Below, piece after piece: positions 12,769 to 23,857 of a DNA stretch of 64,000 nt. The notes below the pieces were generated by a model. That model had not been told where the DNA came from and searched no databases. It saw only the letters and a program-made list of their open reading frames with translations. The stretch lies in assembly GCA_002633025.1 (NCBI GenBank), contig NMRB01000184.1, forward strand, positions 95,168 through 159,167, written 5' to 3'. The translations under genes and the position numbers were made by a program. The stretch's first letter is position 1, and each line of letters opens with the position of its first letter. This DNA comes from Notospermus geniculatus (lineage: Eukaryota; Nemertea; Pilidiophora; Heteronemertea; Lineidae).

Positions 12769-15700
12769 ATGGCCGTCCACGAATCTTTGCGGCTGTAAGT
12801 GAACAAAAACACCTTTTGAGGGCTTAATACGGTGGTTTATTTTCTCCGATCACGTCATATTTTGTAGTTCAGTATTTAATCCATATATTTCAGTAAAGTT
12901 TCGAATAAAATTAGCTGTTACAGTCCTGATCTGTGCCTTCGATTGGAGAACGATGTGTCTGTCATGAATGTTCAGTGCAGCAATGCACGCAGTGATGCAC
13001 ATGATGATGTACATGGCCTGCTATATATAATGACTGATGTCATGATGATGTACGCATTTCCGGTTTCTCACAAAACCCATGATCATGCAGTCACACTATA
13101 GGCCTACATTCTTTGTAGCCTTAGGGCTAGGCCTCAACGATGCCGAAGAATGTCATGACATGACCATCACTCCATCAGATGACGACACTTTCTTTCCTTC
13201 TATTTCTTTGTTTGTCTGTCATGTCTCCACCGTGTTAGCACAGTTTATTGTATTTCAAATCGATGTAAATTTGTTTTATACGGTGCAATAAACTATTTGT
13301 AATTCGATGGTGGAAAACTGACAGCCGTGGGGGCCGGCGCGATGCCAGTGCAGTTGTCGTCAGTATAATTCCTCCAAGTCTTATCTCTTCCTCTAAGATT
13401 TCGTGCTTGTGGTTTCCAGCCATTCTACAACAGAAAAATTTTACCTAGAGCCGCTGGATGCCATTGATCAAGAACTCGTTGTGATAGATCGAGTTTCACA
13501 GGACATTTCCTTAGAAGGTAAAAAAGTGGAACACAAAAGAGTCCTGCATTTCCTATGAGTAAAATTAAGCTACATATCGAGTAAAATTAAGCTACATATC
13601 TTTTAATACAACCTAATCCTAGTAATCAAATGATTTGTGCTTTTGATAATGTAGATAAATTTACATCCGGTTTTCTCACAGGCAACCGGGGCCAGATCCC
13701 ATCAAATGCGGTGACGAAAACCATCTATGGCGTGTATGGAATCATACGACTGCTTGCAGGTGGGTCTTGTTAATTTCTCAATTCTAGCCCTGATGTAGGC
13801 CTACATATTAGAGGTAATTCAGAAAAGTTCACCTTTGTTGTTGGTTAGATAATGCAGGTTTGTTGCCTGAATCCTGATGTGGAGGTCATGAATGAATATC
13901 AGAAAAATGGACAAAAAATGTCAATCATTCCTGTAGTGTACTTGTATACTTGTCGTATTTTAGGTCCTTACCTTATTGTAATCACGAAGAGGACAAAAGT
14001 TGGTGAAGTTGCTGGTGACACAATTTGGAAAATCCTGGACACAGAACTGATCTCGTATAAGAAGACAACCCTCCATCTGAATGAGCAACAGGTTCAGGAC
14101 AACAAAACATATCTGTCGATGATTGAACATCAGCTGAAGACAGATGGACATTACTATTCAACGACATATGACATAACACACACGTTACAGCGACTACACA
14201 ACACAAGCCCTGACTTTGTGCAGATGCCTCTTCATGAGAGGGTGAGTAAGCATATATCTCAAGTGAGAACATTGTGAAAGAAAATAATCATGATGTCTAG
14301 TCATGGGTTCGAATCCCAAAATAAAAACATTGTGACATGGCTATTGCTAGTCTTTTTCTTTTCTCGGTCCTAACTCATGCTATCCAATCTCAAGGTCAGC
14401 TGCTGAAGACATCATCTCTCAATTTGCAACGATTTCTCCAATTTGCTGTTTTGCATTTGTGAATTTGAATATCTATCTTTGCAGGCTGACCAAAGGTTTA
14501 TTTGGAATGCCCACATGCTACGGGAGTTTGCTCAACAGCCTGAGTTGGCGAGGTATTGCCTGCCAGTCTTACATGGATGTATCCTTCAAATAAAACTTGC
14601 ACTCAACGACCCAAAGTACCGGTAAACTTGTTATCTGCTGCATTGTGTCTTGTTGGATGCATGCTATCTGAAGCCTGAACCCCCAAAGGGAAATGCCCTC
14701 ATTTGCAGACAGTGATCCTTAACCCTCTCTTAGTCATCGCGATCAAGCAATGCATCATCAATGGCCAAGCAATAGATTACATTCTCATCACACGACGTTG
14801 CTGTTACCGGGCGGGGACACGGTATTACATGAGGGGTCTGGACTCTGAGGGGTATGCAGCAAACTTTGTTGAGACAGAGCAAATCATAGTCGTTGAAGGG
14901 AGCAGGTGCTCATTTGTTCAGGTAAGCTCTCTCCATGTAGTCTATTGTTTCATTTACGAGTATTCGAGGGTGTGGACTATCCTGGCACTGTTGGCCCAGA
15001 TGTGTTCGCTCTCCCCAGTGAATTCACTGCACCTGCTCTCATGAGATTTGGACCGTGGTTTTTCTCTCGGGCCACATTCCCCAGAATGTTGTGTGTGTTC
15101 ATTTATGATGTATCGTTTGATCCTTGAGAATAATTGTCTCTTTCCAGACACGTGGTTCTATACCCATGGTGTGGTCGCAACGACCAAACCTCAGATATAA
15201 ACCGGTACCTGTGATCAGTAATACACAGAATCATGTAAGTACATTGTGACAGATCCTGTTGTAGTGTCCAACTGAATGGACATCAAACCCGAGATGGCAA
15301 GGACTGAAAGGAGATTCTCAAAACCACAGTTCTTATGTCACTTGTTGCCCCTTCCAACTACCCTAAAAGGAATTTGGTTGAGAATGCTATGAAACTCGTA
15401 ATCAACAGTTCATTTTCTCTCAATTTTCAGGTGGATGCTTACAACAATCACTTTGACAGCCAAATCTACTGTTATGGGAAGCAAGTCTTAGTCAACCTTG
15501 TAAGTAACTCTCGAAGTCAAATGTTAATTGACCAAACTGTAGCTTTCCCTTACCAAGCAAGGTTGAAATCTAGTAGGTTGATTGGGATGTGATGATCACA
15601 TGTCGGTCAAATCAATGCCCTTAGACATTGCAATTATTGATCTTTACTGATATTTGAAATGCAAGTGCATCTTGCAGTAGGTCAGTTTGAATATCTGACA

Positions 15701-18499
15701 CGAAAGTTTTTTCTTCTCAGATAAACCACACTGGTGAAGAAAGCCTGCTTGAGAAAGCATTTGCTCAGATCGTCACAAATGCCCAGAACAAGGACATCAG
15801 GTAAACTCACTCAGTCGACTTGTATTTGATGTGGAGCAGAGAAAGAATGGATACCTTAGAAAATCAGTACTTACATGTAGCAGGGTTTGGCTTCACAACA
15901 TCTTGTATATGGGACATGTGAGAGGTCGTTGGTTCGATCATGTAATCCTGTTCGTCAGTTGCTCTTGAAGCCTTATTCTTACATTTCAGATACGAGTCGT
16001 TTGATTTCCACCGGGAGTGCAGTAGGATGAGATGGGAGAGGTTATCACTTCTTTTAGATCGATTAGAAGAGGAACGCAAACAATTTGGGTATGTCATTCT
16101 TGATTTTTCATTCAATGTGTCAGACCGGCCCTTTCAAAAGACTCCTTAAATCTAGGACCCCTACTATGACCTTGAATTTCACAGGTAGGTTTTGCAGAAA
16201 GACAGTTGAACAACTCCAAGCGCGAACCAAATGCATTCACATGTCCTATGTCTTCAATTACATGACGTTTTCCTTAAAACTTATCTAATATTTCAGCTAC
16301 TTCATGATGAAGAAGGATGGCACTGTTGTCTCGCAGCAGGAGGGCGTCTTTAGGACCAACTGTATGGACTGTTTAGACAGGACTAATGTTGTACAGAGTC
16401 TGTTAGCACGAGTTATTTTACAAAGTCAGCTGGAGGTATGTTGGAAGGATCTTACTGCGATAGAAGTAGAGGATACGATGAGGCAGACCTTGTAGACTTT
16501 GAATGGGTCACAACAGTGCAGGCGCAGATCCAGATGGGGGCCCCTGGGCACGCGCCTCCCCTTTTAGCCAAAATATCTGTAAAATCGACCTTGAAATTCT
16601 AGATTGGGCACAAATTTCAATGTTCCTAGCACAGGGCGCCCCCCTTTTCCCAAATCCTGGATCCACCGCCACAGTGGCCACCATGCACTTCATTATGCAG
16701 TAGATATTTTACTTTAAATTACATTCAGCTGTGCACACACTTCATGCCTTCAACTCTGACCTCTTTTTCAGCGGTTAGGAATATTACAAGCAGGACAGAA
16801 AGTGGAGAATGAGACACATTTTGAATTCTTGTTCAAAAACAGTAAGTACAACTGATAGGTAGGTTTTAGGTGGTAGGTTTTAGGAGGTGTTAGGCGCTCA
16901 AGCATAACTTCCAGACCTTTGGCTTGATAGAAGACTTGGCTTGATAGCTTGCATGCGGAGACCCGCGTTCGATTCCCGGTGCAGTCTGCGACAATTATGT
17001 CCACTTGTCTTCATCAAACTGAACTTTTCTTGCATCTGTTGTATAATTAGCACCATCCATCTTATGTTCCAACTTGCCTTCTGCAGTATGGGCTGACAAT
17101 GCTGATGCCATTTCCGTGCAATATGCTGGCACAGGAGCTCTGAAAACAGACTTCACAAGAACTGGGAAGCGGACAAAATTGGGTCTTTTACAAGACGGCG
17201 TAAATGCAACCATGAGATATTTTAAGAACAACTTCAGTGATGGCTTCAGACAGGTAAGTGGTAACAATGCAATCAAGTGGGAAGCCAAGAGTTGTGTTGG
17301 TTTCTGTGGTCAATCCACGGGTTTGAGGCCATCACTGCTGCGAATGATGACCAAAATACGCAAGAAGTGGACCAAACGGGAGTCCAACGCAACCTCAGAG
17401 GTGACAGGCACTAAACTAGACGACTTGATAGCCTAGTGGTTACCACGTCCGCTTAGCCAGCAGCAGGTCCCGGGTTCGAATCCCGGGCCATACAGGGACT
17501 AAGGTGTCTGCTCTAACAGTCGAAACCTCTGTAACCTTCCTCTCTTCTCTCCCTAGGATTCCATAGATCTCTTCCTTGGTAACTACATCGTAGAGGAGAC
17601 AGAAGGCATAACGAAGCCGTCTGCTTTAAAAGTGGACAAGGATTGGAAATTCTATGCTGTAAGTTACTGGCCTTATCACTTCAGCTTAGCTGAAAAAGTG
17701 GGTATAGACTTGCTAAGAAGTTCACTTTCAGCTGCTGACAAAGTTACTTCAGCTTTGGTTAGCTTGAAGAGTGCATGGAGTGTTAGCAGGACTGAACAGT
17801 TCAGGGCCTGTACCTTCCCTAAAGGCCCGTTTCCACTTGAGCGTCGCCGCGTTTTGACGCTTCGCCCATTGTTTGGAAGCAGAGCGGCGGAAAATAACAA
17901 AAGATTTGACGCATCACGCGGCGCAAAACGCTCTAGTGGAAACGGGCCTTTACCCTCATCTCATGGGCTGTAATTCACAGGTCATTCTCTTTCATTTCAG
18001 CTGCCGACAATCTTCATTGTGGCATTTGCCATGCTGCTGATATGTATCTTGATTCCTGATGGTAAGTGCATTCTTTCTTACATTATAGCGTAAGTTCTCC
18101 TAGTTTCGTGTACACATACCGCAAACTGTGTCTCACGTTAAACTTCTGTGCTGATGATCCCGACTTGAGTGATTCTCAGTCAAGTACTTGAGTGATTCTC
18201 AGTCAAGTACTTGAGTGATTCTCAGTCAAGTACTTGAGTGATTCTCAGTCGAGTGCTTGAGTGATTCTCAGTCAAGTGCTTGAGTGATTCTCAGTCAAGT
18301 ACGAACTCCAAACACTTTTCATAACTCACAAATGAAATCAACCTCTACTCTTATCATTTCAGAGCACCTGAGTGAACAATTCATGTACATGCTGTTCTGG
18401 GGGACGGGTAGTTTCGTTACATTTGCTGCCATCTACATGTACGGGACAGAATTTGTGAACCGGCCGAAACTGACTCAGGTTAAGGTCAAAGAAGATTAA
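12769..18499 (+). CDS. SACM1L: SAC1-type phosphatidylinositol-3/4-phosphatase (spliced, 16 coding exons)
   Basis: An ER/Golgi membrane phosphatase that hydrolyses PI4P and other phosphoinositide monophosphates. Coding exons: 12769-12794, 13420-13517, 13682-13759, 13964-14241, 14485-14578, 14734-14921, 15148-15234, 15431-15499, 15721-15800, 15990-16088, 16297-16435, 16772-16841, 17087-17253, 17557-17658, 18001-18061 and 18363-18499. Every junction is in phase and the sum is 590 residues (human SAC1 has 587). The N-terminal SAC domain begins MAVHESLRL; the catalytic CX5R(T) signature is CMDCLDRT with C388 and R394. Conserved blocks include [20 protein letters not shown] and [11 protein letters not shown]. 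Two transmembrane segments follow (exon 15, about 524-545, and exon 16, about 550-573). The C-terminus KVKED fits the KXKXX retrieval signal, as does the human end. Intron 5 (14579-14733) is U12-type. The catalytic residues are all present, so the enzyme should be active. Confidence 0.97.
16519..16670. mobile_element. MITE with CAGGGGCGGATCC-type ends, copy in SAC1 intron 11
   Basis: Ends read caggcgcagatccag and cctggatccaccgcc, flanked by acagtg on both sides (16513-16518 and 16671-16676). The interior (aaaatcgaccttgaaattct, cctagcacagggcgccccc) is shared with copies at 31956 and 54532. Confidence 0.7.
17425..17490 (+). repeat. tRNA-derived SINE head in SAC1 intron 13
   Basis: A-box tagcctagtggt and B-box ggttcgaatcc with a perfect T-stem (cccgg/ccggg) at tRNA-like spacing. 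The anticodon and acceptor stems do not form a functional tRNA. Confidence 0.6.
17821..17951. mobile_element. Fold-back MITE in SAC1 intron 14
   Basis: Ends aaaggcccgtttccact and agtggaaacgggcctt are inverted repeats; cgcggcg-type words recur near both ends. About 131 bp with no coding capacity. Confidence 0.75.
18163..18302. repeat. Minisatellite, period 23 bp, about six copies
   Basis: Six tandem copies of a 23-bp unit containing gagtgattctcagtcaag lie in SAC1 intron 15, between exon 15 and exon 16. Copies differ by one or two bases (a/g changes in the caag/cgag and gtac/gtgc positions). It ends about 60 bp before the splice acceptor of the last exon. Confidence 0.9.
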
Positions 18500-19860
18500 C
18501 TAGAATCCAGGGGGCTAAGCGGGTCTTTCCTTGTATGATCATCAGCTTCTTACTCAATACTGTCTCCCTATTACAATACTGTTGGCTGAATTAATGAGGA
18601 AAATAGATACAGTGATTATTTTCTATCCTGAATGACAATGTTTTGTTTTCACGACAAGTGGTAATGATCAGAAAAAGTTGTCAAACTCCAGTACCAAGAC
18701 CCGAGAAGTATATAATACCAGTCGGTGTGTGTACCGCCTTTTTGTCGACAATGAATGTAAGGAAGAACCAACTCTTTTTAACCTCTCCCTGCACAACTTA
18801 TTTATCTCTTTAAAAATATGTTTTATTTCAAAGCACTTCACAATATTTTTACTGATAGAAAATGGTTTAGTTTGCACAGATATATGACAGCGATCGGCAA
18901 AGGTGCTTGGTTACCAACTCTTGAATCTACATTATCCTTGATATAGTACCGGTAATTAAACTACATGTATTAGTAACTAAACTGTGTTGTGTACTAAGTG
19001 GGCAAACAAGAAAGTCTTACTGCTTCTTGATACTGCTTGCATTGTTTAAAGTTCTAAACAAATTCTATGTGCTATTTCTCTATGAAAGTTCGATCAATAT
19101 GGTTCCACTTTTGTTTTAAATACTCGCTGCATGTGAAGTGTATGAAGTTTTGTAAAACCAACTGATGATAGCGTAGTTGTTGTATGATCATTGATTCTTT
19201 GAAGTAAGTTTCCTGTAGGTAACCTAATATTCACACCTTGTCTTACCCCGTTTCTTCCTTGCATCATACAGGATTGTCCCGCTTAGTTTTTTCTGCTCTA
19301 TTTTCTGCATTGTTTTAAAACACTGTTGCATTGTTACACTTTATGGTCTAGTGCCGGATCATGCAATGTTTGCTGCATGTTTGTTGTAGGCCTAGCTCAT
19401 GTGGGTTGCTTGAAAATACACGGAGTGAAATTTGTACTGCAGTGTCTAATGCATTTGCACTTGTAGAGCAAGTTCCATTGAGTACCTGTAAAACTAGATC
19501 AATGCATGTCTGTGTTGGGCCGAATGTAAATTTATCACAGCATGTAGCGTTTGGTTTACACAAGTGCTATTCAATGCAGAAGATATAGCTTTATGGCTGA
19601 CTATTGGCACTCTGTTCATGAAGTACATGCAGAGGTCAAAGGTCAGCTGTGTGACCTTCCCACAGAGGTCATTGCCTCCTGGATTATACTGATCTGTGGC
19701 TGTAGATTTGTGCTGTCAGGTGCTTTAGTTGTGTAATTGTGATATTTTGTAAAATCATTGATGGACATTTGAAAAAAGAGGACTCGAATGAGAAAGGGGT
19801 TGTTAGGAATGTGAATCATGTGAAGAGGTATCATTTTGATCAAAATAAACATAGACGCGT
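18500..19860 (+). other. SAC1 3' UTR and polyadenylation signal
   Basis: No coding sequence is supported here. An AATAAA hexamer at 19844-19849 about 1.35 kb after the SAC1 stop is the best candidate for the polyadenylation signal, so this stretch is probably the SAC1 3' UTR. The exact cleavage site cannot be seen. Confidence 0.5.
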
Positions 19861-21156
19861 ATAATACCGTCAGTAAAATTCCGTTAGGTCACTTGATAGA
19901 AGGATGGTGGTGAATTCATGGCATTGCGGACTCTACAGAAATGGAAATCCGGCAATCAAGTTGGACATATTGATAAAGTACTAGTGGGAAANACATCAAA
20001 TAAACAGTTTCCGGTTCAGTTTACGTCACTTTCATCAATAAAACCTTACATTCGTTCTTTCATGTGGTATTCCGGGTCAAAATTGGCCGTGCATGTCTCT
20101 TATAGGCCTAGTGTGACATGCCACGCGTGGCGGAGACTCCAGAGTCTGCATGCAGACTCAACTGAACTCTAGTTTGGCTTCACCCAGTTGCTGAAGGGGT
20201 AGGATGGCATTAGGATCAGTTACAGACGAACACTGTCATGTTCTTCACCAAGCCATGATACCTTGGTGTCTACATTGTACTGCCTTACGACATAGAGGAA
20301 TCAAATCATGATATGTGAACATATCAATATGTACTCGGCTATGCATGCACATAATCCAACAGAGAGCACAACGAATGACACACAAAATGGTACGATACGT
20401 AAAAGTCGTCTCCGAATTTTTCAAATTTTCGACCCCCAAGCGGGGTCTTCCTCAGGCAATCAGTACATGCACAGTTGTGGGTAGTATTGCAAGAATTGGC
20501 TGAGTTTCTCCCACGCAAGGACTTAAACCCAGTGGACATCAAATAACAAACACAAACATTAAATTTGTACGAAAATATAAATAAAACTTCATTCAAAATG
20601 ATCAGTTCTCATCTACATCCGCATACGTCCTACCGGTACATCATACAAAATGTAACTAACTACATACAGTCGTATACACCATATAAAAGTACATGCGCTT
20701 GAAAAAAGCACATTGTACACCAGTGAAAAGTCCGTGCATGACACATGGACCGTCTACCGGTACATGCATACATGCACATCAGTACATGTGATACTATCAT
20801 CAGCTAAAGTACATTCTAGCCTTCTCTACCTGCACTGAGAACAAAACGGCGCCCTTCATACCTTCCAAAATTTCTGTATACATTCTGCTCTATGATATGT
20901 AAGCAATTTCAGACAAATTCAAACACTGGCATAATCATCATCGTAAGCACTAATGCTATAAGTTACAAATCTTGTAATTTTCTAATTTATCACATGAAAG
21001 ATGAACATTATTCAGCTTTTCAGATACCGCGGACGGATTGTCCCAAATCTCAACACCTTGTATTCCAGTGGCTACAATCTTAGTGTGCTTGTTGCTGGAG
21101 GGATTTGCAACTGATGACTCCCGAGCCCTGCATATCTTTAAATCTCCTCCTCACAT
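19861..21156. other. Intergenic between convergent SAC1 and TMEM231
   Basis: No coding sequence found. It holds the hammerhead-like hairpin at 20411, many tacatgta/accggta words around 20630-20790 and one ambiguous base near 19992. The TMEM231 3' UTR should occupy the upper end. Confidence 0.5.
20411..20458 (-). ncRNA. Hammerhead-like hairpin, Penelope-type
   Basis: On the minus strand: ctgaggaagacccc, gcttg, ggggtcgaaaa, then a short AT helix (aattt/aaatt) followed by C. The CUGANGA and GAAA boxes are both present, with helix II of six pairs and one extra A after the first box. Confidence 0.4.
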
Positions 21157-22990
21157 CTAAAATGGATGTTTCTTGTCATTCCATGGCCTCTCCACGACTG
21201 TGTTCACCAGCTGGTTCTCAAACACGATGATTTTGATCCTGCGGAACACCCACCAGAAAAGGATCATGACGGCCAAGTACTGGATCCAAGCCCACTTCAG
21301 CAGCTGCCAAAGTCCTGGGGTGTATCTGAGTTTAGTTAAGGAGAAAATCATGTTATGGAGAAGACAGACTGAGGCCAGGTAACAACCCAGCATCCACCTG
21401 GCTGCAGTGGCAAGAATGACTAGTTGTCCTTCACCTGTCAGAGGTCACCACTGTCACCTGCTTTTCGAAAGATGCATCGCAGATTCATCAATGCTTGGCA
21501 AAACTAAGAAAGCACAGACACATCAACACACTCTAGGCCCCAACACTTTCTCCCACTCTGCTATGTTGTGTATGCGATTTTGGTGCATAACCTTGCAGTT
21601 TATGAAAGGATACTCAACCAGCGTCTCCACGTAATTGATAGTGGCATTGATGACAAATGGTTGTCCAGCACCTCGGCCTGTCATCCAGAGGGGGTAGGCG
21701 TTAATCAAGTCAGTTGACACTGTAAAGAGAGATCAGATATTGACTGGTGCATGTAGTCATGGGTGACTCATCTAGGTGAGACAGACCTTAACAGACTTGA
21801 CTACAGTGCATGCAGACCAGTGTCTTCCTCCTTAAACTTACTATTTCTCTTCTGATAGTTCCTGATGATCCTGTAGAAGTCAAATTCCTCAGCATGGATG
21901 CTATTGGTCAGGATATTAGTCTGAAAATACAACAACCTGATATGTCAAAACATTCCGAGACTGCTGGAGACTTTCTCACGACTTGCAATACATCCATAAC
22001 GCCATTTAGAAGACACTACCAGATTCCATTCTGACTCCTTCAAGAAATCACAGGATCAGTCAGTCAAGTCCAACGGTAAGGACTGCTCTCACTGTTTGTC
22101 TCACTGTTTGTCTATGTGTGTTCTGATCTTGATGAACATTGCTTATGCTTTCTTACGTTAAATCTATAATCCCCCTTCCGAGTCTTTGCTGGGATCTTCT
22201 GCTTGAACTTAAGGTCAGCGATATATTTCAGTTCTGCACCTGGCCGTGCTGACTCAAAGTTTATGAAGCCCATGGACTTCATATAGATCTGAGAATAGAG
22301 CTGAAAGTGAATCAGAAATACATGTAATTACATCGAACAGATGAAAGCCGTCCTTTATCAGAAGACGAGGCAACATTGGAAAGACTTTTGTCTCATCACG
22401 AGAGAAGTGTATCATCTAAAGAAACTCTAGAAGTTCCTGCCGGTATCAGTAGACAACAAGGCCCTCCAGTGGCCACTATTAGCTGAAGGTATTCAGGAGC
22501 CGGTAAAGTTTCTGCTGAAGGACCCCAATCCAGACTTACACGTAGATGCACGTAGAAGAAAAGCATGAGCTTGACACTGTAAACCTTCTCTGTATCCTTC
22601 AGTGGGATCTCGACATTCATCGCCAAATAATCATTGTTACCATCTCCGTTTACATCAACTTCCCTCGACTGAAAATGTGAAGACTTTTTTATAACATGTA
22701 TTGTATCTGGACAACACAGAAGAGTGAGAAAACAAACTTGTCTGCCCTTGTATTCAGATGATATGGACAGTGGGAAATCATGGCACAAATCTCTGCAAGT
22801 ATCATGAACTTCGGCCAACTCACCTTAATGAGTGGGACCCTGAGATTTGCCTGCTGCATCTGATTATAGTTCTGATACGTGCTCCATGTGACATATTCAC
22901 CATCAGTACCAGTGTCCACCACCAGGAGCATTTGATGGAGATAAGTGGCCTGAATCTGTTCCGTGTAAGTGTCTGTCTTCCTCCAGAATC
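21157..22990 (-). CDS. TMEM231: Transmembrane protein 231, first coding exon missing
   Basis: A two-pass membrane protein of the ciliary transition zone, part of the MKS/B9 complex that gates membrane-protein entry into cilia. Exons in transcript order: 22990-22824, 22668-22540, 22300-22157, 21920-21842, 21719-21614 and 21325-21157. Phases agree throughout and give about 263 residues to the stop; with a first exon of about 48 codons the protein would match the usual length near 315. Matching blocks are GFWRKTDTYTEQ, WSTYQNYNQ, RVPLIK, DVNGDGNNDY, the SMGFINF/PGAEL block, and the C-terminal membrane span in LLKWAWIQYLAVMILFWWVF followed by RRIKIIVFENQLV. The first exon, which in the family holds the N-terminal transmembrane helix, was not found between 22991 and 26044; the gap at 23713-23857 may hide it. 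The last intron (21326-21613) is U12-type. The gene is tail-to-tail with SAC1. Confidence 0.93.
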
Positions 22991-23117
22991 CTGTAGATGC
23001 AAATTGTGCCGAACACAAACAGATGAGTTTGAGTGAGAAGAGGACATTATTGAGGGAAGGGCATACTAGTGTGTGAAAGACAAACTAACTTGTCTCACTG
23101 CATGTGACTGATGGCAA

Positions 23118-23712
23118 TTCAGTGTTCGATTTTCATGATTTTCACAGGGTTGCCCGCCGGACAACCAGTCACCATTCACTTGGTTGTCCGTCCAAACTTT
23201 AGGTTGTCCGTACTTTAATGTAATGAATGGCTTAAAATAATGAAGTAGGCCTACTGAGCGCACAACAGCGGTGTCGTCTCAATCATTCCTTGCCACTGTC
23301 AGAAGTGTGTATGTTTCAAGAATCCCAATTTGACCTTCCATGACTGAAGAAAGGAATGTGTATGGTGAACTTGAAACACCACGACAGTTCAGTTCCCAAT
23401 CTCCCAACGGCGCACTTCCTGGAAGTATTGATTTTCTACAGAGACAGGCATGCTGTCACCCCTATTAGCGAAGGTTGGACTAACCTAGGAGAGAGGTAGG
23501 ATGCTGTTTTAGTGGATTTACAGCACATTTAGAAGCATAGGAGCGAGGATATTGTGGGAATTCCAATGAGAATGGGGAGAATGAGAAAGCACAGTAAGAT
23601 ACGGTACTTTGTATGCACTTGCCCGTCGGGCAAGGTAGCACAGATTGCCGACTTGTCCGTCCCGTTTTTTGGTTGTCCCGGGCAAACGGACAAGTGGGAA
23701 AATCGAACACTG
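23118..23712. mobile_element. TIR element interrupted by assembly gap
   Basis: Left end cagtgttcgattttc (23118-23132) and right end gaaaatcgaacactg, which abuts the gap. Inside, ttgtccg/cggacaa words repeat near both ends. CAGTG termini would fit a hAT-type element, but the right flank is hidden. Confidence 0.55.
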
Positions 23713-23857
23713 NNNNNNNNNNNNNNNNNNNNNNNNNNNNNNNNNNNNNNNNNNNNNNNNNNNNNNNNNNNNNNNNNNNNNNNNNNNNNNNNNNNNNNNN
23801 NNNNNNNNNNNNNNNNNNNNNNNNNNNNNNNNNNNNNNNNNNNNNNNNNNNNNNNNN
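23713..23857. other. Assembly gap (145 N)
   Basis: Run of n directly after the inverted repeat gaaaatcgaacactg. It lies upstream of the known TMEM231 exons and may hide a missing exon or the rest of a transposon. Confidence 0.99.

Noticed and set aside
17425-17490. A functional tRNA gene
   Set aside because: A- and B-boxes and the T-arm are good, but the acceptor and anticodon stems do not pair, and similar heads recur; SINE origin is more likely.
18163-18302. CRISPR-like array
   Set aside because: The 23-bp units are contiguous without spacers, in an intron of an animal gene; it is a minisatellite.
21810-22034. Plus-strand coding exon starting near PDDPVEVKFLSMDAIGQ
   Set aside because: It is the antisense of the TMEM231 exon 21842-21920, which has correct splice sites and phase on the minus strand.
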